Shown here: one piece after another, positions 8,348-15,903 of the stretch
How positions within the stretch are numbered: the stretch's first letter is position 1
Layout: the number at the start of each line of letters is the position of its first letter
Assembly (NCBI RefSeq): GCF_001723055.1
Contig: NZ_MDCR01000036.1
Location: forward strand, 1 to 64,000
Length of the DNA: 64,000 bases
Source: Streptomyces niveus
GTDB taxonomy: Bacteria; Actinomycetota; Actinomycetes; Streptomycetales; Streptomycetaceae
Direction of reading: 5' to 3'
Notes under the pieces: model-generated
What the model was told of the DNA's origin: nothing
Databases searched by the model: none
What the model saw: only the letters and a program-made list of their open reading frames with translations
Position numbers and translations under genes: made by a program

Positions 8348-8821
8348 ATGCCTGCCACGGACCCCGCACTCACCGCCCTCGCCCAGGGCTGGGTGGCCCT
8401 CTCCCTCCTGCACAGCAGGATCGAGTCGCACATCGAGCGGGCTCTGCAGAGCGGGCACGATCTCAGCGTTCGCGAGTACTCACTGCTCGACGTCCTCAGC
8501 CGCCAGCACGACGGCGAGGGCGGGCACCTCCAGATGAAGCAGGTCGCCGACGCCGTGGTGCTCAGCCAGAGCGCCACCACCCGCCTGGTCACCCGCCTTG
8601 AGGACCGCGGACTGCTCACCCGCTATCTGTGCCCGACGGACCGGCGCGGGATCTACACCGACGTCAGCGAGTCGGGCCTGCGGCTGCTGGCCGAGGCGCG
8701 GCCGACGAACGACACGGCGCTGCGCGAGGCACTGGACGCGGCGGCCACGAATCCCGAGCTCGCCCCGCTGGTCAGGGCCGTGGAGGAACTCCGTGTGCCC
8801 GCCCGGCCGGCCCCGGCGTAA
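8348..8821 (+). CDS. MarR-family transcriptional regulator
   Basis: A 157-residue MarR regulator. The dimerization helices flank a winged helix-turn-helix at about residues 55-95 (MKQVADAVVLSQSATTRLVTRLEDRGLL). The wing follows at PTDRRGIYTDVSESG, containing the family's DxR-type motif. ATG 8348 follows GGAGGA at a good distance. It is divergent from the MFS exporter gene, the classic arrangement in which MarR represses the pump and itself. A GNAT gene follows 10 bp downstream. Confidence 0.9.
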   Translation: MPATDPALTALAQGWVALSLLHSRIESHIERALQSGHDLSVREYSLLDVLSRQHDGEGGHLQMKQVADAVVLSQSATTRLVTRLEDRGLLTRYLCPTDRRGIYTDVSESGLRLLAEARPTNDTALREALDAAATNPELAPLVRAVEELRVPARPAPA

Positions 8822-8831
8822 TCTGCGGACC

Positions 8832-9296
8832 ATGAACGATCTGCACATACGGCCGGCCGACGCCGGTGACCTCCCGGAGATCGTGGCGATGCTCGCCGAC
8901 GACCCGCTGGGCGCGGCGCGCGAGTCGCCGGACGACCTCACCCCGTACCTCAAGGCCTTCGAGCGGCTCGCCGACGACCCGAATCAGTACCAGGTCGTCG
9001 CCGAGCGCGACGGCCGGGTCGTCGGCACGCTGCAACTGACGATCATCGCGGGCATCTCCCGCCGGGGCGCGACGCGTTCGGTCATCGAAGGCGTACGGGT
9101 GCACGCCGACGAGCGCGGCTCCGGCCTCGGCACGCGACTGATCCAGTGGGCCATCGACGAATCCGGGCGCCAGGGCTGCCAGTTGGTCCAGCTGACGTCC
9201 GACGCGTCGCGTACCGACGCCCGGCGCTTCTACGAGCGGCTCGGCTTCACCGCGTCCCACGTCGGATTCAAGCTGAACCTGCCGGACACGCCCTAG
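8832..9296 (+). CDS. GNAT-family N-acetyltransferase
   Basis: A 154-residue single GNAT domain. The acetyl-CoA pyrophosphate loop is motif A, EGVRVHADERGSGLGTRL (about residues 78-95), followed by motif B around DARRFYERLGF. It starts 10 bp after the MarR gene and is probably in the same transcript. The acceptor substrate is unknown; in such clusters the enzyme may acetylate the compound that the pump exports (speculative). Confidence 0.85.
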   Translation: MNDLHIRPADAGDLPEIVAMLADDPLGAARESPDDLTPYLKAFERLADDPNQYQVVAERDGRVVGTLQLTIIAGISRRGATRSVIEGVRVHADERGSGLGTRLIQWAIDESGRQGCQLVQLTSDASRTDARRFYERLGFTASHVGFKLNLPDTP

Positions 9297-9335
9297 TCGC
9301 CGAGGGGGATGGGGCCGGGTTCGGCGCGGCGTCCG

Positions 9336-9349
9336 GTTTCACGTGAAAC
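9336..9349. other. parS site 2
   Basis: A perfect GTTTCACGTGAAAC in the 72-bp space between the convergent GNAT and serine hydrolase genes. Confidence 0.95.
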
Positions 9350-9368
9350 ATCACCGGCCCGTGACGCG

Positions 9369-10745
9369 TCACAGACCGCGCCAGCCCTGCTCGTCCACCC
9401 CGCCCGGGACCGCGTCCGCCGGCGCGTACGGCGCACGGGTGTAGACGAAGGAGCCCAGATCGAGATGGCTCACCTCGCCGTCCGGGCGGCGGACGACCTT
9501 CAGCGTCTCCCCCGTGTAGTAGCCGTCGAGCCCCTTCCAGGTGCCGTCGGGCCGCGCCTCGAACCGGGAGCGGCGGCCCCCCGCGCGCAGCGGCTGGAAG
9601 TCCAGCCCGCCGTCAGCCGTCAGCCGCAGGGCGAACGGGGTCGCGCCCCAGTACCAGGGACCGGTCAGCGCCAGCAGCTCCTGGTCGATCTCGGGCAGTG
9701 GCCGCCATGGCTGGGGGATACGGGGCTCCGCGTCCGCCACGATGCCGATCAGCTCGGCGGCGACGACTCCGACGAAGGGGCCTGAGGTGGCGTTGGCGAG
9801 CGTGACCGCGACCAGTCCGTCCTCGGCGCTCACCCAGAGCGCGGCGATGAAGCCCGGCAGCGAGCCGGTGTGCCCGACGAGCGTACGGCCGCCACCGTGG
9901 ACGAGCTGGAAGCCGAGCCCGTAACCACCGCCCCAGTCACCGCTCTCGGGGGGCGTGGCGGGTGCCAGGGCCTCCCGCAGGGACGCGGCGCCCAGGACGA
10001 GGTCGTCGCCGGCGGCGAGGAACGCCCCGAAGCGGCACAGATCCTCGGCCGTCGACCAGAGCTGGCCCGCCGGGGCCATCAGGCCCAGATCCTCGGCCGG
10101 TTCGGGCAGGATCGCGTCGGCCCAGGGGTGTACGGCGAATCCGCCGGCCGCCGGGGCGACGGGCCGCACGGTCGTACGGTGCATCGACAGCGGCTCCAGC
10201 ACCTCCCGCCGCAGCACCTCCTCCCAGGACGCGCCACGCACCGCCTCGATCAGCGAACCGAGCAGCGTGTAGCCGGGGTTGGAGTAGTGGTGCAGCCGGC
10301 CGGCCGGATGCAGCACGGGCTGCTCGCCGAGCACATCGGCCAGCTCGGGGCGCGTCGTCCCCGGTGTGCGCTCCCACCAGGGCGCCGGCGCCTCGGCCGC
10401 CAGACCGGCCCCGTGGCCGAGGAGCTGCGCGATGGTGACCTCGCCGACCCCGGTGCCGGGCAGATGCCGCTCCAGCGGGTCCGCCAGATCGAGCAGGCCC
10501 TCGTCACGCAGCCGCAGCACCAGAACCGCGGTGAAGCACTTGGTGATCGAGCCGATCCGGTACTGGGTGTCCGCGTCCGGCTCATGCCCGTCCACACAAC
10601 TGCGCCCGGCCGACCAGACGGTACGCCCGTCGCGCGCGACGGCGCCGACGACGGAGGGGGCGCGGCCCTCGGACTGCGCGGTGGCGATGCGATGCAGCAG
10701 GGCTCGTCGGGTGCCGGGAAGAAGATCTTCGAAAGGTGAGGTCAT
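9369..10745 (-). CDS. Serine hydrolase, beta-lactamase/S12 family
   Basis: A 458-residue penicillin-binding-like serine hydrolase. The nucleophile motif SITK is at 66-69, the tyrosine motif YSN at 154-156, and an HTG third motif occurs in GHTGSLPGF (about 330). A C-terminal lipocalin-like region follows (about 360-458). No signal peptide is visible, so it may be cytoplasmic, like esterase EstB-type members. ATG 10745 starts the conserved sequence; an upstream start would add poorly conserved residues. D-aminopeptidase, esterase and beta-lactamase activities cannot be separated. Confidence 0.85.
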   Translation of the reverse strand: MTSPFEDLLPGTRRALLHRIATAQSEGRAPSVVGAVARDGRTVWSAGRSCVDGHEPDADTQYRIGSITKCFTAVLVLRLRDEGLLDLADPLERHLPGTGVGEVTIAQLLGHGAGLAAEAPAPWWERTPGTTRPELADVLGEQPVLHPAGRLHHYSNPGYTLLGSLIEAVRGASWEEVLRREVLEPLSMHRTTVRPVAPAAGGFAVHPWADAILPEPAEDLGLMAPAGQLWSTAEDLCRFGAFLAAGDDLVLGAASLREALAPATPPESGDWGGGYGLGFQLVHGGGRTLVGHTGSLPGFIAALWVSAEDGLVAVTLANATSGPFVGVVAAELIGIVADAEPRIPQPWRPLPEIDQELLALTGPWYWGATPFALRLTADGGLDFQPLRAGGRRSRFEARPDGTWKGLDGYYTGETLKVVRRPDGEVSHLDLGSFVYTRAPYAPADAVPGGVDEQGWRGL

Positions 10746-10888
10746 GGGACCACATCTATCCGCAGAGCCCCGCCGAGTCGACCGCATTTCCGCCTGCCCC
10801 GGTACGTGGCCTCCCTGTTCGGCCGGTTCGCCGAAGCACTCACCGACTTGGCCGAACACGGGGCCTGGGCGCCTGGCGCCGTGTTCGT

Positions 10889-11719
10889 TCAGTGCCGGGA
10901 GATCCGGTCGGCGTGCATCGATCCCAGAAGGCTGAGCGCATGGGCGCTGGGGCTGTCCGGTTCGGCCTGGTAGACGACGAGCTGCTGTCCGGGGGCGTCA
11001 CGGACGTCGAGGCACTGGTAGGTGAGGGTCAGCGGGCCGACGTCCGGGTGCAGGAGGTGTTTGGCGCCCCGGGTCTTGCCACGGACCGTATGGGCGTTCC
11101 ACAGGCGTGTGAAGTCCTCGCTGCGCCCGGTCAGAGAGGCGACCAGCTCACGCAGGCGGCGGCTGTCGGGTTCATGGCCGGCCGCCTCGCGCAGGTTGGC
11201 CACCGTCGCCTGTGCGGCCCAGTTCCACCGCGAGTTGAAGAGACGCCCCGCCGGGTCGAGGAACGTCATGCGCGCCAGGTTGTCCGCCGCCTCGAACGGT
11301 GAGAACAGGGCATCGGCCAGCGCGTTGGTCGCGAGGAGGTCCAGCGTCCGGTTGAGCACGAACGCCGGCGCGTACGCGTAACCGTCCATCAGCTGGCGCA
11401 GCGTCGTGCTGACCGTGTCCTCGGTGTGCGTGAACCGGTCGCCGGGAACGGTCCCGGTGAGCCGGAACAGATGGGCACGGGAGTCCGCGTCCAGGCACAG
11501 GGCCTGGCTGAGGGCGTCGAGCACCTGGGCCGAGGGGTGCCGCTCACGGCCCTGTTCCAGGCGGGTGTAGTAGTCCCCGTTCACGCCCGCCAGGACGGCG
11601 ACCTCCTCACGCCGCAGCCCGCTCACACGGCGGACACCGTGACTCGGCATCCCGACGTCCTGCGGCTGCACACCCGCACGGCGTGCGCGCAGGAACTCTC
11701 CCAAGTCGTTGCCGGCCAT
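10889..11719 (-). CDS. XRE-family regulator with MmyB-like ligand domain
   Basis: A 276-residue regulator. A helix-turn-helix lies at residues 10-75 (SGLRREEVAVLAGVNGDYYTRLEQGR), and an MmyB-like domain (about 95-270) follows; in relatives that domain binds a fatty-acid-like ligand. Start ATG 11719 gives the typical N-terminus MAGNDLGEFLRARR. It is divergent from a DHFR-like gene, and a 41-bp perfect palindrome lies 24 bp upstream of its start. This arrangement suggests autoregulation plus control of the neighbour. Confidence 0.9.
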   Translation of the reverse strand: MAGNDLGEFLRARRAGVQPQDVGMPSHGVRRVSGLRREEVAVLAGVNGDYYTRLEQGRERHPSAQVLDALSQALCLDADSRAHLFRLTGTVPGDRFTHTEDTVSTTLRQLMDGYAYAPAFVLNRTLDLLATNALADALFSPFEAADNLARMTFLDPAGRLFNSRWNWAAQATVANLREAAGHEPDSRRLRELVASLTGRSEDFTRLWNAHTVRGKTRGAKHLLHPDVGPLTLTYQCLDVRDAPGQQLVVYQAEPDSPSAHALSLLGSMHADRISRH

Positions 11720-11742
11720 GCGTCCCAGGCTAGACCGCACAC

Positions 11743-11783
11743 CTCCGTGCTGCCTGGGTGTGGCACACCCAGGCAGCACGGAG
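11743..11783. promoter_or_regulatory. 41-bp perfect palindrome, putative operator
   Basis: Two perfect 20-bp arms (11743-11762 and 11764-11783) around a single central base in the XRE/DHFR divergent intergenic region. The core half-site reads CTGCCTGGGTGTG. The position beside the XRE start makes it the best operator candidate. It is far too symmetrical for chance, but hairpin formation in RNA is an alternative. Confidence 0.6.
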
Positions 11784-11858
11784 CAGATCGCGCACCGATG
11801 AGTTTCCCGCGCCGCGCCGGTCTGTACGCGAGAGACCGACTCACGGAAAGCTGGCGCC

Positions 11859-12422
11859 ATGCGAAAACTGATCTACGGCATGAACGTGTCCTTGGACGGC
11901 TACATCGCCGCGCCCGGCGAGGACATCAGCTGGGGCGTGCCGAGCGACGAGCTGTTCCAGTTCTGGTCCGACCAGTTGCGGGCGACCGACCTGACGCTGT
12001 ACGGGCGCAAGCTGTGGCAGACGATGAGCTCCCACTGGCCGACCGGCGATCAGCGGCCGGGCGCCACCCCGGCGGAGATCGAGTTCGCGCGCCGCTGGCG
12101 GGACATGTCGAAGGTGGTGTTCTCCTCGACGATCGACAAGGTCGACTGGAACACCCGCCTGGTCACCGGCGACGCGGTCGCCGAGATCACCCGGCTCAAG
12201 GCGGAGGACGGCGGCCCGATGGACATCGGCGGCCCGACGCTCGCCGGGGCGGCCATGCGCGCAGGACTGATCGACGAGTACGTGCTGGCCACCTCTCCGG
12301 TCCTGGTGGGCGGCGGCAAGCCGTTCTTCAGCGCGCTGGACAGCTGGGTGAACCTGAACCTGGTGGAGACGCGGACGTTTCCCGGCGGCGTGACCCTGAC
12401 CAGGTACGAGACGAGACGCTGA
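11859..12422 (+). CDS. Dihydrofolate reductase-family (RibD C-terminal-like) protein
   Basis: A 187-residue stand-alone RibD_C/DHFR-fold protein. The N-terminus is MNVSLDGYIA, the substrate/NADPH region YGRKLW (about 47-52), and the nucleotide-binding DIGGPTLA segment lies near 125-132. Such proteins are usually NADPH-dependent reductases of unknown substrate rather than true folate enzymes. It is divergent from the XRE regulator across a long palindrome and is probably the regulator's target. Confidence 0.85.
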   Translation: MRKLIYGMNVSLDGYIAAPGEDISWGVPSDELFQFWSDQLRATDLTLYGRKLWQTMSSHWPTGDQRPGATPAEIEFARRWRDMSKVVFSSTIDKVDWNTRLVTGDAVAEITRLKAEDGGPMDIGGPTLAGAAMRAGLIDEYVLATSPVLVGGGKPFFSALDSWVNLNLVETRTFPGGVTLTRYETRR

Positions 12423-12427
12423 ACACG

Positions 12428-12465
12428 GAAGCGCGCCGCCCTCGCGATGTCAGGCGGCGCGCTTC
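12428..12465. terminator. Bidirectional terminator between convergent genes
   Basis: A perfect 13-bp stem (12428-12440 with 12453-12465). The 12-base loop contains the stop codon of the convergent minus-strand gene, so one hairpin serves both strands. Confidence 0.7.
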
Positions 12466-13082
12466 ACGTGGCGGACCAGCCACATCAGCAGTGCGTCCAG
12501 GTCGGCGGCGGCCGAGAGGACCCGGTCGACCGCCTCCGGGGTGTGCAGCCACTCCTCGCAGCCGAGGGGACGCGCGGCGATCAGTGAGCGGTGGCGCAGG
12601 AGGTCCGTACGGGAGTGGTCCGCCGGATAGCCGCGCGGGGGGCGTTTCATCACGTCCCCGGAGATGTCGTAGCCCTTCTTCCGCACGTCCTCGACGATGG
12701 CGGCCAGTTCGCGACCGCTCCCCTCGGAGGCCACGGCTCGGCGGAACATGTCCACCTGACCGGGATCGGGATACCACCAGGCGCCCTGGATCCGCAGACC
12801 GTCCAGGGAGAACCGGAGTCCGATCTCGATCTTGCGGCCGAGCCGGATCACCGCGCTCTGGTGCTGCCACCACCAGGAGTCGGTGCGGTAGTGCCAGACG
12901 GAGAAGTCCTCGTACCGGGAATCGGTGTCCGCGACCGCGTTGAGAAGGCCGATCATCGGCTGCCGGACCAGACGCTCGCGGTCCGCGCGGCAGCGCTCAC
13001 GGGTCGCGTGATCCGGTTCGCCCTGGAGCTGCCACAACACATCCATGGCCTGCTCCGGCCAGCCGGTGAACTGTCCGGACAT
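12450..13082 (-). CDS. DUF2461-like hypothetical protein
   Basis: A 210-residue soluble protein, tryptophan-rich in the middle (SWWWQHQSAVIRLG, GAWWYPDPGQV), with an IEIGLRFSLDGL strand pattern reminiscent of DUF2461/TIGR02453 proteins. The resemblance is partial and the function is unknown. Start ATG 13082 is preferred; a GTG at 13100 would add six residues. The dnaB terminator palindrome (13100-13125) sits immediately upstream. It has no recognisable catalytic motif. Confidence 0.65.
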   Translation of the reverse strand: MSGQFTGWPEQAMDVLWQLQGEPDHATRERCRADRERLVRQPMIGLLNAVADTDSRYEDFSVWHYRTDSWWWQHQSAVIRLGRKIEIGLRFSLDGLRIQGAWWYPDPGQVDMFRRAVASEGSGRELAAIVEDVRKKGYDISGDVMKRPPRGYPADHSRTDLLRHRSLIAARPLGCEEWLHTPEAVDRVLSAAADLDALLMWLVRHVKRAA

Positions 13083-13099
13083 GCGCGGATGGTAGCTCA

Positions 13100-13125
13100 C
13101 CCACTCTCCGCGCGCGGAGAGTGGG
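13100..13125 (-). terminator. Terminator of dnaB
   Basis: A 26-bp perfect palindrome with arms CCCACTCTCCGCG, lying 37 bp past the dnaB stop. In RNA it folds into an 11-bp stem with a four-base loop. It abuts the GTG alternative start of the next gene on the same strand. Confidence 0.65.
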
Positions 13126-13161
13126 ACGGCCGGGAAGGCGTGGGGATCCCACCGCCTCGGA

Positions 13162-15480
13162 TCACGTCTGCGCCATGTCCACGAAGCGTGAGTAGTGGCC
13201 CTGGAACGCCACCGTGATCGTCGCCGTCGGGCCGTTACGGTGCTTCGCCACGATCAGGTCCGCCTCGCCCGCGCGTGGGGACTCCTTCTCGTACGCGTCC
13301 TCCCGGTGCAGCAGCACGACCATGTCCGCGTCCTGCTCGATGGAGCCCGACTCACGCAGGTCGGAGACCATCGGCTTCTTGTCCGTGCGCTGCTCGGGGC
13401 CACGGTTCAGCTGGGAGAGCGCGATGACCGGCAGCTCCAGCTCCTTGGCCAGCAGCTTGAGGTTTCGCGACATGTCCGAGACCTCTTGCTGGCGGCTCTC
13501 CGCGCGCTTGGAACCGCCGGACTGCATCAGCTGGAGATAGTCGATGACCACCAGCTTCAGCCCGTTGCGCTGCTTGAGCCGGCGGCACTTCGCGCGGATC
13601 TCCATCATCGACAGGTTCGGCGAGTCGTCGATGTACAGCGGCGCCTGCGAGACGTCCGGCATCCGGCGGGCCAGCCGCGTCCAGTCCTCGTCCGTCATCG
13701 TGCCCGAACGCATGTGGTGCAGCGCCACCCGTGCCTCGGCCGAGAGCAGGCGCATCGCGATCTCGTTGCGCCCCATCTCCAGCGAGAAGATGACGCTCGG
13801 CAGGTTGTTCTTGATGGAGGCCGCGCGCGCGAAGTCCAGTGCGAGCGTGCTGTTGTGAGTGGGGATCATGGAACGGGTCGCCAGATACAGGTGCGCGGAG
13901 TTGTCCACCTGGACGCAGCGGACCGGGACGCTCTCGACCTCCCGGACCTCCGTGATGAAACGCCGCGTCGGCTCCGGTGTCGCCGGACCGCACCGCTCCC
14001 GCAGCGTCTGCTGCTTGCGGTCCAGCCGGAACGCCTCGTCGGCGGTCGTGAAACTGATCCCGTAGGACGTGGACGACTCCTGCGACCGTCCTTCGACGCG
14101 CTCGGTCGACATCCCGCACCGGTACCCGAGGCTCAGTACCAACTCGCGGACGCCCTCGGCCAGGGCTCGGTTGGTGACGGTGAACCGCACCGCCCCCGTG
14201 CCGGTCACCGTGCCGTGCGTGTCGAGCAGCCCGGCGAGGAGCGCCCTGCGCTGCGCGAGGGAAGCCCGCAGATACTCCCGGGGGATTTCGCCGTCCGCGT
14301 CGCCGGCCGCCTCGCCGAGCCGGGCGCCCAGCGTGTACGGCGGGACGGGCAGATCGCGCTCGGGCAGATCGAGCGGTGCGGTTGTCGTCACGGAGTGGTT
14401 CGCGCGCCCGTCGTCCGTGACGCAGCGGACCGTTTCGGCGATCTCCTTGGTGGTCTTGACCGAGGCCGGGGAGTCGCGGGTGTCCGTGAGCCACTGGTGC
14501 TCGGCGTCGGCGACGACGCTCGACCCGTCGTCGAAAGTGATCTCGTAGCAGGGGCGGTCACGCATGATGTCGGTCGCGGCAACCACCCGCGTCGGCCGCC
14601 CGGTCGCGTCGAGGAGCAGGTCGCCCGGTCGTACCTCCCCCATGGTGGTCCAGCCGGTGGGAGTGGGCAGCGGGGTGTCCAGGGCAAGCGCCTTGCCCAT
14701 GGCGGGACGGGCCGCGATGACGATCATCTGGCCGGGGTGCAGCCCGTTCGTGAGCGAGTCGAAGTCCGTGAACCCCGTCGGCACACCCGTCATCTCGCCG
14801 CTGCGTGAACCGATCGCCTCGATCTCGTCGAGCGCGCCCTCCATGATGTCGCCCAGCGGCAGATAGTCCTCGCTGGTGCGCTGCTCGGTGACCGCGTAGA
14901 TCTCGGCCTGGGCGGAGTTGACGATCTCGTCGACGTCACCGTCCGCCGCGTATCCCATCTGCGTGATCTTCGTGCCGGCCTCGACGAGACGGCGGAGCAC
15001 CGCGCGCTCGTGCACGATCTCCGCGTAGTACGACGCGTTCGCCGCCGTCGGCACGGACTGGACCAGCGTGTGCAGATACGACGCTCCGCCGACGCGGGTG
15101 ATCTCACCGCGCTTGGTCAGCTCCGCGGCCACCGTGATGGGGTCGGCCGGCTCGCCCTTCGCGTACAGGTCGAGGATCGCCTGGAAGACCGTCTCGTGCG
15201 CGGGCCGGTAGAAGTCGTGGCCCTTGATGATCTCCACGACGTCGGCGATGGCGTCCTTGGAGAGCAGCATGCCGCCGAGCACGGACTGTTCGGCGTCCAG
15301 ATCCTGGGGCGGCACTCGCTCGAAGCCGGTTGATCCGCCGTCCCACGCGGCGTTGTCCCTGCCGCGCTCGTGCTGCTCCTCGCGGCCTCTTCCCTCACCG
15401 CGGCGCTGGCGGGAGACGGGCAGACGATCGCTCGGACCGGCCTCGGTCCAGGGGTCGTCCAACGGCTCGGGAATGCTCAC
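13162..15480 (-). CDS. dnaB: Replicative DNA helicase DnaB, intein-containing
   Basis: A 772-residue precursor that would splice to a 492-residue hexameric DnaB helicase, the normal Streptomyces length. The N-terminal primase-interaction domain spans about residues 57-160 (PQDLDAEQSVLGGML). The RecA-like ATPase domain begins near 230, with Walker A read as ARPAMGK-S once the intein is removed. Walker B is VVIDYLQLM, and later motifs include SQLNRGPE and DLRESGSIEQDADM. The intein occupies 264-543. Start GTG 15480 follows a strong GGAGGAGG and matches the conserved SIPEPLDDPW N-terminus; 23 codons further upstream are not conserved. A cluster of DnaA boxes lies 150-240 bp upstream, suggesting control by DnaA. 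A palindromic terminator follows. Confidence 0.97.
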   Translation of the reverse strand: MSIPEPLDDPWTEAGPSDRLPVSRQRRGEGRGREEQHERGRDNAAWDGGSTGFERVPPQDLDAEQSVLGGMLLSKDAIADVVEIIKGHDFYRPAHETVFQAILDLYAKGEPADPITVAAELTKRGEITRVGGASYLHTLVQSVPTAANASYYAEIVHERAVLRRLVEAGTKITQMGYAADGDVDEIVNSAQAEIYAVTEQRTSEDYLPLGDIMEGALDEIEAIGSRSGEMTGVPTGFTDFDSLTNGLHPGQMIVIAARPAMGKALALDTPLPTPTGWTTMGEVRPGDLLLDATGRPTRVVAATDIMRDRPCYEITFDDGSSVVADAEHQWLTDTRDSPASVKTTKEIAETVRCVTDDGRANHSVTTTAPLDLPERDLPVPPYTLGARLGEAAGDADGEIPREYLRASLAQRRALLAGLLDTHGTVTGTGAVRFTVTNRALAEGVRELVLSLGYRCGMSTERVEGRSQESSTSYGISFTTADEAFRLDRKQQTLRERCGPATPEPTRRFITEVREVESVPVRCVQVDNSAHLYLATRSMIPTHNSTLALDFARAASIKNNLPSVIFSLEMGRNEIAMRLLSAEARVALHHMRSGTMTDEDWTRLARRMPDVSQAPLYIDDSPNLSMMEIRAKCRRLKQRNGLKLVVIDYLQLMQSGGSKRAESRQQEVSDMSRNLKLLAKELELPVIALSQLNRGPEQRTDKKPMVSDLRESGSIEQDADMVVLLHREDAYEKESPRAGEADLIVAKHRNGPTATITVAFQGHYSRFVDMAQT
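13852..14691 (-). mobile_element. DnaB intein, Ala1 (class 3 type), degenerate homing endonuclease
   Basis: In-frame 280-residue insertion between Lys263 and Ser544 of the precursor, exactly inside the P-loop GK|S. It starts with ALALDTPLPTPTGW, so residue 1 is Ala, not Cys/Ser, and ends in THN followed by Ser as +1 extein residue. Three residues mark the class 3 mechanism: Trp67 two positions after the block B histidine (AEHQW), Cys259 in block F (VRCVQV) and Thr278 just before the terminal His-Asn. A LAGLIDADG endonuclease region lies at about residues 118-190. Its motifs read LGARLGEAAGD and LLAGLLDTHG, with the first catalytic Asp changed and the second Asp replaced by His, so homing activity is probably lost. 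Splicing is still expected, because DnaB is essential. Confidence 0.92.
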
Positions 15481-15627
15481 CGGCCACCTCCTCCCGTCCG
15501 CCAGGCGGACCTCGCCGTGCCACTCTTTTCTACGGCACGACACTGACAAATCGAGTGGCCTGACTCCGGTTGCGGCGCGTCGGACGTCGGTCCACGGTAG
15601 GCCCGCGGGGACCGTCCGCCAATCTGG

Positions 15628-15716
15628 TTATCCACAGGCCATGTGGACGAAAGACCATATGCTGTGGAGAACTCCGTCGATCCTGTGCACGGACCGGGGG
15701 ACAGCACTGTGGACAA
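15628..15716. other. DnaA-box cluster upstream of dnaB
   Basis: The 423 bp between dnaB and the MATE gene hold TTATCCACA (15628-15636, perfect), TGTGGACGA (15642-15650), TGTGGAGAA (15663-15671) and TGTGGACAA (15708-15716, a perfect reverse-strand box). TGTGGGGGA occurs near 15771. The cluster lies upstream of the dnaB start and could regulate dnaB or titrate DnaA. The rest of this interval contains the MATE promoter and no gene that I can support. Confidence 0.7.
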
Positions 15717-15867
15717 CCTCGCGCCCCGCTCGCCACACCACCCCTGACCTGGGATTTCTCCATCCACCGGCTGTGGGGGAGAAAAACTTTTCAAGCTGGT
15801 CCAAGATCCGAGCAAACGGCGCACAGCCGTGCCCGAATCCTGCCCGACAGTAAGGATCACTTACGCA

Positions 15868-15897
15868 TTGCATCTCTTACCTGTGGAAGATTAGATT
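15868..15897 (+). promoter_or_regulatory. Leaderless promoter of the MATE gene
   Basis: TTGCAT (15868-15873) and TAGATT (15892-15897) are 18 bp apart. The -10 box ends 6 bp before ATG 15904, so transcription would begin at or next to the start codon. No ribosome-binding site precedes the ATG, which supports a leaderless mRNA. Confidence 0.5.
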
Positions 15898-15903
15898 GAG
15901 CGC

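Noticed and set aside
12461-12475. TTCACGTGG as another parS
   Set aside because: It lacks both outer arms of the 14-bp consensus and belongs to a terminator hairpin and coding end.
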